A stretch of DNA of 64,000 nucleotides from Rosistilla carotiformis (GTDB lineage Bacteria; Planctomycetota; Planctomycetia; Pirellulales; Pirellulaceae), in assembly GCF_007753095.1 (NCBI RefSeq), contig NZ_CP036348.1, positions 1,674,001 to 1,738,000 on the forward strand. Reading direction: 5' to 3'. Position 1 is the stretch's first letter; each line of letters begins with the position of its first letter. Shown piece by piece: positions 46,374 to 56,059 of the stretch. The notes below the pieces were generated by a model, which worked only from the letters and a program-made list of their open reading frames with translations, had not been told where the DNA came from and did no database searches. The position numbers and the translations under genes were made by a program.

Positions 46374-47074
46374 AAGGCTGGTTAAAGGAACGTCGCCGCG
46401 AACCCGAGTGGATGGATCAGCCCGATCTGGATCCACAGCTGCATCACGATGCGCTGGCGGGACTCACGCGGGTCAATGCAATCAGTGGAACGACAGCGTC
46501 GCTGTGGGGGCCAATCTCGAAACTTGCAAATTCAAGCGGCGAACCGCTCCGCGTCTTGGACGTTGCCAGCGGAGGGGGCGATGTGGCAATCGGTTTGGCG
46601 CAGCAGGCGGCGAAGTCGGGGCTGCCGGTGCAGGTCGACGGCTGCGACATGAGTGACGTGGCGCTCGCCTACGCTCAACAACGCGCCGACACGTTGGGCT
46701 TAAACGTCAATTTTCTTCGAGCGGATGTTTTGAGTGATCCGTTGCCGACCGGGTACGATGTGATCTGTTGTTCGCTGTTTTTACATCACTTTGATCCGCC
46801 AGAGGTGATTCAATTGTTGACGGCAATGCGCGACAGTGGGGCGCGGATGATCGTGATTAGCGATCTACTGAGGACTCGGCTCGGCTACGTGATGTGCTGG
46901 GCGGGAATCCGTTTGTTGACACGAAGCCGCATGTGCCACGTCGATGGACCGCTGTCGGTTCAGGGGGCGTTTACGCGTTCTGAGTTAAGAGAACTGGCCG
47001 ATCGAGCGGGACTGCGGGAAATGGTCCTGAAAAACGTCTGGCCACAACGTTTACTGATGACTTGGGAACGATAG
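46367..47074 (+). CDS. SAM-dependent methyltransferase of the type III PKS operon
   Basis: About 235 aa class I methyltransferase: motif I VLDVASGGGDVAIGL, acidic loop DGCDMSDVALAYAQQRA, post-I CCSLFLHHFDPPEVIQLL. The pattern resembles the O/C-methyltransferases often encoded with bacterial type III polyketide synthases. The start at 46367 overlaps the QueD stop; the next gene begins two bases after its stop, so it is part of a single coupled operon. Confidence 0.87.
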   Translation: MVKGWLKERRREPEWMDQPDLDPQLHHDALAGLTRVNAISGTTASLWGPISKLANSSGEPLRVLDVASGGGDVAIGLAQQAAKSGLPVQVDGCDMSDVALAYAQQRADTLGLNVNFLRADVLSDPLPTGYDVICCSLFLHHFDPPEVIQLLTAMRDSGARMIVISDLLRTRLGYVMCWAGIRLLTRSRMCHVDGPLSVQGAFTRSELRELADRAGLREMVLKNVWPQRLLMTWER

Positions 47075-47076
47075 TA

Positions 47077-48291
47077 ATGGATCCCACGATCGACCTCGCG
47101 ACGGCCACCGAAAAAATCTGGGATGTCGTGGTCGTCGGAGCGGGAGTCGCCGGGGCGACCGCGGCCATTGGAATTGCACGCGGTGGGGCAAGAGTTCTAC
47201 TGGTCGATCGGAAAACGTTTCCGCGAGACAAGGTTTGTGGTGCCTGTTTAAATCAAGATGCGGTGGCCGGGCTGAAGGCGCTCGGGGTGCTGGAACCGAT
47301 CATGCGGGCTGGCGCCCTACCGCTGAGCGCTTACGAATTGCGTTCGGGTTCGCAAGCGGTCACGTTGGCTCTGCCCGGCGGACTGTCGATCAGCCGACGC
47401 ACCATGGATCGGGTGTTGGTCGAGCAAGCGATCGGGGCTGGCTGCGAATTTTTGTCGGGATTGACTCTACGGATTGATGCGGATCCCACGACAGCGGCTG
47501 ATGGCGGCGGGTATCGTCAACTGCTGGTGCAAGGAAAAACGGAGGCGATCCGCGCGCGGATCGTCATCATGGCGACGGGATTGGCGAGCGAGAACCACAT
47601 CTCCCAGCCTCAGATGCAGGTGGCCACAAGCCCCGATTCTCGCGTGGGCTTCGGGATTTCGACCCGCGAATTCCCGCAGACTTATCGCGAGGGTACCATC
47701 TACATGGCGGTGTCGGCATGTGGGTATGTTGGTGTTTCGCGGACCGAACAAGGTCAATTAAATATCGCCGCGGCGATCGATCGCCAGGCTTTGCGAGGCA
47801 AGTCTGCGGCAGAGGTTTGCGGTGAGATCTTACGCACGGCGGACTTCCCTGTATGCGACGCGATGCTATCGGGGGCGTGGAAAGGGACGACGACCTTGAC
47901 CCGTCGCCGGCAAAATGTCGCCTGTACGCGTTTGTTCGTGGTGGGAGATGCCGCAGGGTATATTGAACCTTTCACTGGCGAAGGAATGGCGTGGGCGATC
48001 CGAGCCGGCCGAGCGGTTGCGCCGTTGGCTACGGATGCCGTTACGAATTGGACCGATGCGTACGTCGATCGCTGGAAACACACTACAGAAGATTTAATTA
48101 TCACCCAACAATACTGGTGCCACGCCTTCGCGCGGACGCTTCGATACCCGAAGCTGGTACGTGGTTTGCTGAGAGTTGTTACCGTTGTCCCGTCGTTGGG
48201 GCACTACGTGGTACGACAAATCAATCGGGAGCGGCAGCATGACATGTTCGATCATAGGCCTGGGGACGGCGCAAGCTCCCGAAGTTGTTAG
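47077..48291 (+). CDS. Geranylgeranyl-reductase-family FAD oxidoreductase
   Basis: About 404 aa. FAD-binding start WDVVVVGAGVAGATAAIGIA, DRKTFPRDKVCGACLNQDAV (the reductase/monooxygenase family Cys-rich signature), and CTRLFVVGDAAGYIEPFTGEG for the second FAD contact. Proteins of this type hydroxylate or reduce phenolic and isoprenoid products. In this context it likely oxidises the polyketide product. ATG 47077; its 3' end overlaps the PKS start by 53 bases. Confidence 0.88.
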   Translation: MDPTIDLATATEKIWDVVVVGAGVAGATAAIGIARGGARVLLVDRKTFPRDKVCGACLNQDAVAGLKALGVLEPIMRAGALPLSAYELRSGSQAVTLALPGGLSISRRTMDRVLVEQAIGAGCEFLSGLTLRIDADPTTAADGGGYRQLLVQGKTEAIRARIVIMATGLASENHISQPQMQVATSPDSRVGFGISTREFPQTYREGTIYMAVSACGYVGVSRTEQGQLNIAAAIDRQALRGKSAAEVCGEILRTADFPVCDAMLSGAWKGTTTLTRRRQNVACTRLFVVGDAAGYIEPFTGEGMAWAIRAGRAVAPLATDAVTNWTDAYVDRWKHTTEDLIITQQYWCHAFARTLRYPKLVRGLLRVVTVVPSLGHYVVRQINRERQHDMFDHRPGDGASSRSC

Positions 48292-49354
48292 CCAAGACGA
48301 GGCGCTGGCGCTAAGCTCCGAAGTGATCTGCGAGACTGAGAAGCAGAAACGTCTGCTGAGAACGCTGTTCAAAAAGTCGGGCGTTTCGTCGCGCCGAACC
48401 GTGATCCCGTATGAACTTGGGTATCAGTGGCACAAGTCCGACGGCGAGGCGAATCTGGAAGGGGGCGGAGGCGACGGACCGACGACCGCTCAGCGAATGG
48501 CATTGTACAAGCAGCACGCGACGCCGCTTGCACTGGGATCCGCGACGGCTGCGATTCACGACGCCGCGGTGCTGCCCGGAGACATCACGCATCTGGTCAC
48601 GGTTTCGTGCACGGGGTTCGCCGCACCGGGCGTCGACATCGATTTGATTCGGTTGCTTGGCCTGCCTCGCACCGTCCAACGCGTGCACGTTGGATACATG
48701 GGGTGTCATGGTGCAATCAATGGGATGCGGACGGTTCAGGGACTGACCGCGGCGGATCCTAATGCGTGTGTGCTGATGTGCTGTGTGGAACTGTGTAGCT
48801 TGCATTTCCGGATGCGTTGGGATCTCGACGGAATCGTCGGCAATGCGTTGTTCGCTGATGGGGCGGGTAGTCTCGTTGTCGCGGGCGAAAATTGGGAGGC
48901 CAAGCATCCTCACTCCGATTCGATTTGCAAGATCGAAGCGACAGGGGCCTGCTTGATTGAAGACACCACCGAAGAAATGTCTTGGCATATCGGTGACAAT
49001 GGTTTTCAGATGCGGTTGACCAGCGGAGTGCCCGATTGCATTCAAACCTACCTCCGCGCGTGGATCACAACTTGGTTGGGAAGTCATGGATTGAAACTCG
49101 ACGACATTCAACGCTGGATCGTTCATCCGGGCGGGCCGCGAATTTTGGATGCGGTTCAGGAAGCGCTTCAGCTCCAACCGAATCAGACTCAGATTTCTCG
49201 CGCCGTCTTGAACGATCTGGGCAATATGTCGTCGGCGACGGTGCTGTTTGTGATGGAACGCAATCAGGCGCAAACGCAGCGATTCGAAGGCCCCGCCGTT
49301 GTCCTCGCCTTCGGTCCTGGCGTGATGGCCGAAGCGGCACTACTGCGCTATTAG
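48239..49354 (+). CDS. Type III polyketide synthase (chalcone/stilbene synthase family)
   Basis: 371 aa. All three catalytic residues are visible: Cys124 (TVSCTGFAAPGVDI), His296 (WIVHPGGPRIL) and Asn329 (LNDLGNMSSATVLFV). By analogy with ArsB/ArsC, BpsA and related enzymes, such synthases make alkylresorcinols or alkylpyrones from fatty acyl-CoA and malonyl-CoA. RBS GGGAG at 48227-48231, seven bases before ATG 48239. Last gene of the QueD-MT-FAD-PKS operon. The product is not proven by the sequence. Confidence 0.95.
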   Translation: MTCSIIGLGTAQAPEVVSQDEALALSSEVICETEKQKRLLRTLFKKSGVSSRRTVIPYELGYQWHKSDGEANLEGGGGDGPTTAQRMALYKQHATPLALGSATAAIHDAAVLPGDITHLVTVSCTGFAAPGVDIDLIRLLGLPRTVQRVHVGYMGCHGAINGMRTVQGLTAADPNACVLMCCVELCSLHFRMRWDLDGIVGNALFADGAGSLVVAGENWEAKHPHSDSICKIEATGACLIEDTTEEMSWHIGDNGFQMRLTSGVPDCIQTYLRAWITTWLGSHGLKLDDIQRWIVHPGGPRILDAVQEALQLQPNQTQISRAVLNDLGNMSSATVLFVMERNQAQTQRFEGPAVVLAFGPGVMAEAALLRY

Positions 49355-49549
49355 CGATTGACAGCGTCGCCCATGATTTCGGACGCGTCTCGCGCGGCGC
49401 CCCCATTTCGGTGGGGCTGTCGGTGATCTGGACGCTCTAGAAAGGTAGCGGTAGAGTACGGAGGAGCCCGATTCGACCTACAGCGGTCCGGCAATCAACG
49501 AACGGCGGGCAGGGGACGGAGCGAGCGACCGGAGCGCGACACTTTCGAG

Positions 49550-50761
49550 ATGGATATTGCCCAACAAAATCGCAAACTAGTGCACTACGGAAAGTATGTG
49601 TTTGCGTTGTCGACGCTCCTGCCGTTTCGCCGCGGGAAGAAGAAGCCAACTGGAAGGCTGTCGACAGCCGAACTGCTGGACTGCTATCCGCAACGCGTCA
49701 AAATGCTTTGGCGCGAGGAAGCCGGCAGTTTGCCAACGAAGTCGCCCCACGATGCTGTCGAATCGGATCGAACCGGCGATTTCGACGACGGGCTTGTTAT
49801 GGAAATCGAAGGGGGATGGTGCCACGGTCGGCAGTGCGACTGGATCGGAATCGACAACGTCGTGCTATCGGAACTGCATCGTTGCGATGGCCCGCTTGCT
49901 CCCAAAGCCGTGCCCGGCGGTTGGCTCAATCCACGTCGCATCCGCCGCGCGGTGACAACTCCCCGCCGCCTGCCCCAACCAGTCCATGTCGCCGGTGATG
50001 TCGTCGTCCTCAACACGTCCGGATCGCACAACTATTTTCACTGGTTATGCGAGGTGCTGCCCCGCCTGGAATTGGTCCGCGAGGCGGGCGTGCTGCAAGC
50101 CGACGCCTACGTGGTCGACAACTACAAACCATTTCATCGCCAGACGCTCGAACTGTTGGGTATTCCCGCAGCCAAGGTGATCGAACCACATGAAGGCTTG
50201 CTGATCCAAGCCGATCGTTTGATCGTTCCCTCCCTGGCGACAGCGGTATCGCGACGGCGACTTGGGGCTCGCTTGCAATCCCGTTTGGGAACTACGACAG
50301 GGGCTCCGCAACCGCCATCGCAGCGGCGGCTGTATGTCAGTCGCCGACTGGCCCGAAACCGATCGTTGGGGAACGACGCGGAAGTCGCGGCGCTGCTGGC
50401 CAGCCATGGTTTCGAATCGCACTGCTTGGAGCAATATACGCTGGCAGAACAGGTTCGCCTGTTTCGCGACGCGGCGGTCGTTGTCGGTCTCCACGGCGCC
50501 GGACTGACTAACATTCTGCTCTCGCCCAACCCCATCGATTTGATCGAGATCAGACCCTCCAATTGCGACCGCGACTATTTTGAACTGCTAGCAAATGAAG
50601 TCGGGGCATCGTATCAGCAGGTTTCCGCTAGCAGAAACCGTTGGCGAGGGCCGTGGCACTGCCCGCTGGAACCTCTCGACAATGCAGTCCGCGACGCGAT
50701 CGCAGCGAGCGAAAGCGAGTTGCAAGCACCCCACACCGCCCGTGAGAGTTGCAATACCTGA
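49550..50761 (+). CDS. GT61-family glycosyltransferase (DUF563)
   Basis: 403 aa. The GT61/DUF563 core is recognisable: LNTSGSHNYFHWLCEVLPRL, LYVSRRLARNRSLGNDAEVAALL, VVVGLHGAGLTNILL and IEIRPSNCDRDYFELLA. It should transfer a sugar (often xylose or similar) to a surface polysaccharide. First gene of the glycan locus after the PKS operon; about 195 bases separate it from the PKS stop. Confidence 0.85.
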   Translation: MDIAQQNRKLVHYGKYVFALSTLLPFRRGKKKPTGRLSTAELLDCYPQRVKMLWREEAGSLPTKSPHDAVESDRTGDFDDGLVMEIEGGWCHGRQCDWIGIDNVVLSELHRCDGPLAPKAVPGGWLNPRRIRRAVTTPRRLPQPVHVAGDVVVLNTSGSHNYFHWLCEVLPRLELVREAGVLQADAYVVDNYKPFHRQTLELLGIPAAKVIEPHEGLLIQADRLIVPSLATAVSRRRLGARLQSRLGTTTGAPQPPSQRRLYVSRRLARNRSLGNDAEVAALLASHGFESHCLEQYTLAEQVRLFRDAAVVVGLHGAGLTNILLSPNPIDLIEIRPSNCDRDYFELLANEVGASYQQVSASRNRWRGPWHCPLEPLDNAVRDAIAASESELQAPHTARESCNT

Positions 50762-51162
50762 CGAGCCGCCTTCCATACTGCTTCGCAATGACTTCATTCA
50801 TGGGTGTCGGGCGAGATTCCACGACGCGAGCATTCGGCAATTCACCGACGCGTGTAACTTTGCCCGCCAAGCTCTCACCGTCTGTAAAACGCGAACCGGT
50901 TCATCGAGCATATAAGCCATCCGATCGCATTGACGTTGCGAATCCCCGAGAGATGTTCACGTTACTGAGGCTGTCGCCCTTGGCGAATCGTTCAATATCG
51001 GCAAAGCGGCAGATTGGGCTATTCTGTTATTGCCCGATTCGCTATCACAGGCCGATCCCGCTCACACAGTTGGGTGGGTTCCTCGCTTCCCCTCGTCGTT
51101 CGGTGAATGAATGTTTCGAGGCAAGGGTATGAAGTCAGAAGCTGTAGCATAGAGATTGAGCT
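50762..51162. other. Intergenic region, no gene seen
   Basis: 401 bases between GT61 and GT2 genes. A plus-strand frame (50749-51132) lacks any recognisable family and overlaps the GT61 stop; I do not call it a gene. Confidence 0.5.
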
Positions 51163-52002
51163 ATGAAAGTATCGGGATTCACCATCGCTCGCAACGCAAT
51201 CCATTACGACTACCCCGTTATCGAGAGCATTACATCGATACTTCCGATCGTTGATGAAATGATCGTTGCGGTAGGGAAAAGCTGCGATAAAACGCGGGAG
51301 CTAATCCAATCGATCGATTCCCCAAAGATACGGATCATCGATACGGTTTGGGATGAAACGAGCCGACAAAACGGAACCGTGCTCGCCGACCAAACCAACC
51401 TCGCACTGCGCGAGTGTTCTGGCGATTGGTGTTTCTACATCCAAGCCGACGAAGTGATCCACGAAGCCGATTTAGACCGGATCCAGGCAAGCATGCGGCG
51501 GCATGTTAACAACAAGCGAGTGGAAGGACTGTCGTTCCGTTACCATCATTTTCGCGCCGACTACAACATTCGCGATCCGCTCCCTTATCGGCGGCAGGTC
51601 AGGATCGTACGCGCGAACGCGGGTGTGCAATCGGTTGGCGATGCATGTGGATTCAACGTTCAGGATCGTAAACTGGTCGCCGCCCCCACAGGTGCTTGGG
51701 TATATCACTATGGATATGTTAAGCCGCCAAAGACGATGGCGGCTAAGTCTGACTACTTCTTAAGCCTCTACGATGGCAGACAAGTGACGCCCGGGGAGCA
51801 AACAGAAGAGGAGTCCTATGCCTGGGACCTGAAGACTTGCGAGCCATTTCGGGGATCACACCCACGGATCATGGAAGAGAGAATCGCCGCGAAAGACTGG
51901 GAGACTCCAGACGTCCGACTGGGATCGCGATGGTGCAATCCAACATTCTGGGCTGGCCTGCTACACAAGAACTCTCGGACGCTGCGGCGATGGGTCGCTT
52001 AA
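51163..52002 (+). CDS. GT2-like glycosyltransferase
   Basis: 279 aa. GT-A pattern: VSGFTIARNAIHYDYPVIES at the N-terminus, IIDTVWDETSR, and GDWCFYIQADEVIHEADLDR as the DxD-type acidic loop. Expected to use a nucleotide sugar in surface glycan assembly. Weak SD before ATG 51163. Confidence 0.75.
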   Translation: MKVSGFTIARNAIHYDYPVIESITSILPIVDEMIVAVGKSCDKTRELIQSIDSPKIRIIDTVWDETSRQNGTVLADQTNLALRECSGDWCFYIQADEVIHEADLDRIQASMRRHVNNKRVEGLSFRYHHFRADYNIRDPLPYRRQVRIVRANAGVQSVGDACGFNVQDRKLVAAPTGAWVYHYGYVKPPKTMAAKSDYFLSLYDGRQVTPGEQTEEESYAWDLKTCEPFRGSHPRIMEERIAAKDWETPDVRLGSRWCNPTFWAGLLHKNSRTLRRWVA

Positions 52003-52090
52003 GTGCACAAGCGGATCGTCGCCGAAAGCCTCGGCGAAGAGTCTCGATCGTGCGTCAAACAACGCAAAAGCAACCCAAATTGTTTCGCGA

Positions 52091-52119
52091 TTGACGCAAC
52101 TTACCCCGTTCGCTATCCT
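52091..52119 (+). promoter_or_regulatory. Sigma-70-like promoter of the sugar cassette
   Basis: TTGACG (52091-52096) and TATCCT (52114-52119) with exactly 17 bases between them, about 70 bases upstream of the rfbF start. Confidence 0.55.
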
Positions 52120-52189
52120 CCCCGCCACGTTGGCACTCGGTTCGCGTCTTAATAGCGTGGAATTTGCGATTTACCCTTAAGGTTGCGTT

Positions 52190-53041
52190 ATGAAAGCAGT
52201 AATTCTCGCTGGTGGTTTTGGTACTCGACTGAGCGAAGAAACGCAATTAAAACCCAAGCCGATGGTAGAAATTGGGGGGCGACCCATCCTGTGGCACCTT
52301 CTAAAGTTGTATAGCCATCACGGCATCAATGACTTTGTGATTTGCGCTGGGTATAAGGCCTACCTTATCAAAGAGTATTTCGCAAACTATCCGCTGCACA
52401 TGTCGGATATGACCTGGGACTATCGAACCAATACGGTGGAAGTTCACCAGAATCACGTCGAGCCTTGGCGAGTGACCGTGATTGATACAGGGCTGGAAAC
52501 GATGACCGGAGGTCGCTTGAAACGGATCCGCCAGCATGTTGGCAATGAAACGTTCCTGATGACCTACGGAGATGGCTTGGCGGATATCGATATCCAGGCA
52601 AGCATCCGTTTTCACCGCGCCCATGGCAAACTGGCGACAGTCACTGCGACCCAGCCAAGTGGCAGGTTTGGACGCCTGGCGATCGGTAACGACACCCGGG
52701 TCTCCGCATTCCAAGAGAAGCCGACTGGAGACGGTGGCTGGATCAACGGTGGTTTCTTTGTGTTGGAGCCCGAGACACTCGATTTCATCGAAGGGGATTC
52801 CACGATCTGGGAACGCGAACCGCTTGAACAATTGGCGATGCGAGGAGAATTGTCGGCATACAAACACTCTGGTTTCTGGATGCCAATGGACACGCTCCGC
52901 GACAAGCAGTCACTGGAGCAGAAGTGGGAAGAGCTCGATTGCCCGTGGCGCGTCTGGAACAAGATGCATTGCAGCGAAGATCAGGTCATCCGGACGCTGC
53001 CCGATCGAGTGCACTCACAAATAACAAAACAAGCTGCGTGA
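52190..53041 (+). CDS. rfbF: Glucose-1-phosphate cytidylyltransferase
   Basis: 283 aa, the usual size. It makes CDP-glucose from glucose-1-phosphate and CTP. N-terminal nucleotide-binding LAGGFGTRLSEETQLKPKPM, YGDGLADID (metal-binding region), NGGFFVLEPETLDF. First gene of the deoxysugar cassette; the rfbG SD begins 36 bases past its stop. Confidence 0.96.
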   Translation: MKAVILAGGFGTRLSEETQLKPKPMVEIGGRPILWHLLKLYSHHGINDFVICAGYKAYLIKEYFANYPLHMSDMTWDYRTNTVEVHQNHVEPWRVTVIDTGLETMTGGRLKRIRQHVGNETFLMTYGDGLADIDIQASIRFHRAHGKLATVTATQPSGRFGRLAIGNDTRVSAFQEKPTGDGGWINGGFFVLEPETLDFIEGDSTIWEREPLEQLAMRGELSAYKHSGFWMPMDTLRDKQSLEQKWEELDCPWRVWNKMHCSEDQVIRTLPDRVHSQITKQAA

Positions 53042-53076
53042 CGTCGAAGCGCGTACAGCAAAGACTCGGCTTCACC

Positions 53077-53083
53077 AAGGAGG
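53077..53083 (+). promoter_or_regulatory. Strong ribosome-binding site of rfbG
   Basis: AAGGAGG, five bases before ATG 53089. It decides the start over upstream in-frame codons, and is unusually strong for this window. Confidence 0.85.
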
Positions 53084-53088
53084 GTGAG

Positions 53089-54219
53089 ATGTTCGACAAT
53101 ACGTTCTCGGGACGCAGGGTACTAGTCACCGGAGATACCGGTTTTAAAGGCTCTTGGCTGTGCCAGTGGTTATTGCAACTGGGGGCTGAAGTGTTTGGTT
53201 GCGGTTTGACGCCGACAACAACCCCCAGCCTGTTTGAGTTGCTGGAACTGGAAGGCCAATACGACCACCGCACAATCGACATCCGCGACCAAGAAAAGGT
53301 CGCAGCATTTGTTGCTGAATCACGGCCCGATATCGTGCTGCACTTGGCGGCGCAGCCGCTGGTTCGATTGTCCTACCAACAGCCCAAAGAGACGTTCGAC
53401 ACCAACGTGATGGGAACCCTGCACGTGCTCGAAGCAGTACGGCAGCAACCAGACATCCAAGCCTGCGTCGTGATCTCATCGGACAAATGTTACGAGAACC
53501 GCGAATGGGTTTGGGGATATCGAGAGCAGGATCCGTTGGGTGGCAAAGACCCGTACAGCGCAAGCAAGGCGGCCACTGAGATTGTGACGGCCTCGTATCG
53601 CGATTCCTTTTTTCGCGACGCAGGCGCAACCTGTGTGGCAAGCGCCCGAGCGGGCAACGTGATCGGCGGCGGCGACTGGGCTCAAGACCGTATCGTCCCC
53701 GACTTTGTCTCTAGCATCCTGGCCGAGCAGCCTTTGGTGCTTCGAAAACCCAACGCAATCCGCCCGTGGCAACACGTCCTCGAACCGCTTTCGGGATACC
53801 TTGCCTTGGCATCGCGTCTGTGCGGCGCAGACGGAACGCAGTTCGCTAGCGGGTGGAATTTCGGGCCATCTCCCGCAGCGCATGTGACGGTTGGCCAACT
53901 TGCTAAGCGACTCGTGGCGACCTGGGGCGCCGGCGAGGTCCGTATCGATCCGGCAGCTGCTGAAGCGCTGCCCGAAAGCGGCATCCTCAAACTCGATTGC
54001 TCCAAGGCGATTTCGCAATTGGCCTGGCAGCCGAATTGGGACTTCGCAACGACAATCCAAGCCACCGTCGAGTGGTATCGCAGTTGGAGCGAAGGGGCAG
54101 ACATGCGGGACCTCACGCGACAACAGATCAAAAACTTTGAACATGCGGCGTCGACAGCTGGAGCAGAGTGGGCTGACCAGTCCCGCCAGCCTCATCACTC
54201 CCAAAGGCTTGCGGGCTAA
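53089..54219 (+). CDS. rfbG: CDP-glucose 4,6-dehydratase
   Basis: 376 aa SDR-type dehydratase. NAD motif VLVTGDTGFKGSWL, LHLAAQPLVRLSY, SSDKCYENREWVWGYREQDP and catalytic YSASK. It forms CDP-4-keto-6-deoxyglucose from CDP-glucose. Downstream genes (C-methyltransferase, 3,5-epimerase, reductase) act on this 4-keto sugar. No E1 dehydrase (RfbH) gene is seen, so 3-deoxygenation is not expected here. Confidence 0.95.
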   Translation: MFDNTFSGRRVLVTGDTGFKGSWLCQWLLQLGAEVFGCGLTPTTTPSLFELLELEGQYDHRTIDIRDQEKVAAFVAESRPDIVLHLAAQPLVRLSYQQPKETFDTNVMGTLHVLEAVRQQPDIQACVVISSDKCYENREWVWGYREQDPLGGKDPYSASKAATEIVTASYRDSFFRDAGATCVASARAGNVIGGGDWAQDRIVPDFVSSILAEQPLVLRKPNAIRPWQHVLEPLSGYLALASRLCGADGTQFASGWNFGPSPAAHVTVGQLAKRLVATWGAGEVRIDPAAAEALPESGILKLDCSKAISQLAWQPNWDFATTIQATVEWYRSWSEGADMRDLTRQQIKNFEHAASTAGAEWADQSRQPHHSQRLAG

Positions 54220-54291
54220 TCGCGCGGTCGCGGTGGAAAGCTGTACGAGCAATCGGCGGCTGTGTACAGAATTTATTAGGATCCTTGAATC

Positions 54292-55518
54292 ATGATTTCG
54301 AATTGTCGCGCCTGTGGCTCGAGCCACTTGGAGCCCGTGCTTTCGCTCGGGAAGACGCCGTTGGCCAACCGGCTTTTGACCGCGGACCAGTTGACCGAGC
54401 CTGAGCCGACGTACCCGCTCGAGCTGGTTTTCTGCGCCGATTGCACGCTAGTGCAAATCACTGAAACAGTTCCTCCGGAAGAGCTATTCAGCGAATACGC
54501 CTACTTCTCGTCGTACTCCGACACCATGCTCGAACACGCCCAAAATTTGGTCGAGCACTTGGTCCCAACGCTGCAGTTGACGGAAGATAGTTTGGCGGTG
54601 GAAATCGCCAGCAACGACGGCTACCTGCTGCAATACTACCAGCAACTCGGAATCCCTGTGTTAGGCATCGAGCCGGCACAGAACATCGCGGCTGTCGCCC
54701 AGGAACGTGGGATCCAGACGGTTGCCGATTTCTTCAGCCTGGAACTTGCGACGCAACTGGCCGAACAGGGACAGAGTGCGGATGTCATTCATGGGCACAA
54801 CGTCATGGCCCACGTCCCCGAATTGAACGGGTTCGTCGCCGGCGTTCACCGCATCCTGAAGCCAACCGGGCACGCAGTATTTGAAGTGCCCTACGTAAAA
54901 GACCTCGTCGATCACGTGGAATTCGACACGATCTACCACGAACACTTGTGCTATTTCTCGTTGACCACGCTCGATCGCTTGTTCCGCAGCCACGGATTGA
55001 CGATCGTCGAAGCTTCCCGAGTTCCGATCCACGGCGGTTCGCTGCGGATCGTCGCTTGCCGCAGCGAACACTGCGACCAGCCGGGCGAATCGGTTCGAAC
55101 GCTACTGGCCGAAGAGAGTGCCTGGGGCGTCGACAAACTGTCGTTCTATCTCGGCTTGCGGAACACTGTCGAAGGCCTCCGCCAGGACCTGCTGGAATTG
55201 CTGCAAGACCTTAAATCCGAAGGCATGCGGATCGCTGCATACGGCGCCTCGGCCAAAGGCAGCACTCTGCTGAATTACTTTGGACTTGGCAAAGAAGTGT
55301 TGGAATACGTGGTCGATCGCAGCCCGGTGAAACAGGGACGCTACACGCCTGGCACCCACCTGAAAATTTATGAACCCGAGATGCTGGTCGCCGACCAACC
55401 CGACTATGTATTGTTGTTGACCTGGAACTTCTGCGACGAGATCCTGCAACAGCAGGTCGATTACCAGGACCGTGGCGGGAAGTTTATCGTGCCGATTCCC
55501 CAGGTTCGCATTGCGTAA
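54292..55518 (+). CDS. Sugar C-methyltransferase (NDP-hexose C3-methyltransferase type)
   Basis: 408 aa with a zinc-binding N-terminus (CRACGSSHLEP and CADCTLVQ), a SAM-binding domain VEIASNDGYLLQYYQQLG, GHNVMAHVPELNGFV, and a C-terminal domain IAAYGASAKGSTLLNYFGL. This three-part pattern is that of TylCIII/NovU-like NDP-4-keto-hexose C-methyltransferases. It should methylate the 4-keto intermediate made by RfbG. Starts 72 bases after rfbG. Confidence 0.88.
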   Translation: MISNCRACGSSHLEPVLSLGKTPLANRLLTADQLTEPEPTYPLELVFCADCTLVQITETVPPEELFSEYAYFSSYSDTMLEHAQNLVEHLVPTLQLTEDSLAVEIASNDGYLLQYYQQLGIPVLGIEPAQNIAAVAQERGIQTVADFFSLELATQLAEQGQSADVIHGHNVMAHVPELNGFVAGVHRILKPTGHAVFEVPYVKDLVDHVEFDTIYHEHLCYFSLTTLDRLFRSHGLTIVEASRVPIHGGSLRIVACRSEHCDQPGESVRTLLAEESAWGVDKLSFYLGLRNTVEGLRQDLLELLQDLKSEGMRIAAYGASAKGSTLLNYFGLGKEVLEYVVDRSPVKQGRYTPGTHLKIYEPEMLVADQPDYVLLLTWNFCDEILQQQVDYQDRGGKFIVPIPQVRIA

Positions 55519-55528
55519 GGCGCTCGAC

Positions 55529-56059
55529 ATGATTTTCCAAACGACTCCGCTCGAAGGTGTCTTCGTGATTGAAGTCGAGCCAGCCGAGGACGAACGTGGA
55601 TTCTTCGCGCGGATTTACTGCCAACAAGAGTTTGCCCAGCGGGGGCTGATCTCCCAATTCAGTCAGTCCAGCCTGTCGTTTAACAAGCGTCGTGGTACGG
55701 TTCGCGGGATGCACTTTCAAGAAGCCCCCAGCGCCGAAACAAAGACAGTTCGTGTTATCCGCGGCGCGATCTTCGATGTTGCAATCGATGTTCGACCGCA
55801 ATCGCCCACACGAGGAGAGTGGACGAGCGTGGAACTAACGCAGGACAACCGAAAGTCACTGTATATCCCCGAAGGATTCGCACACGGCTTCCAGACGCTA
55901 TCGGATGATACCGAAGTGCTTTATCAAATATCTTCCGACTACGATGCGACCCTAGCACGAGGTTTTCGCTGGAACGATCCTGCGTTTGGAATCAGTTGGC
56001 CGCTTGAAGCCAACGTGATCTCACCGCGCGACCTTAGCTATGCGGATTACGAACGTTGA
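55529..56059 (+). CDS. RmlC-like NDP-4-keto-6-deoxyhexose 3,5-epimerase
   Basis: 176 aa cupin enzyme: VEPAEDERGFFARIYCQQEF, FNKRRGTVRGMHFQEAP, FDVAIDVRPQSPTRGEW, YIPEGFAHGFQTLSDDTEVLY. It would epimerise C3 and/or C5 of the keto sugar. ATG 55529; the following reductase gene starts at TTG 56056, overlapping its stop. Confidence 0.92.
   Translation: MIFQTTPLEGVFVIEVEPAEDERGFFARIYCQQEFAQRGLISQFSQSSLSFNKRRGTVRGMHFQEAPSAETKTVRVIRGAIFDVAIDVRPQSPTRGEWTSVELTQDNRKSLYIPEGFAHGFQTLSDDTEVLYQISSDYDATLARGFRWNDPAFGISWPLEANVISPRDLSYADYER

Noticed and set aside
50749-51132. Frame of 127 codons between GT61 and GT2
   Set aside because: Overlaps the GT61 stop, no known family, composition unlike neighbours; not called.
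53089-54219. CDP-ascarylose/abequose pathway
   Set aside because: rfbF and rfbG alone would fit, but no rfbH-type dehydrase gene lies in the window and a C-methyltransferase is present instead.
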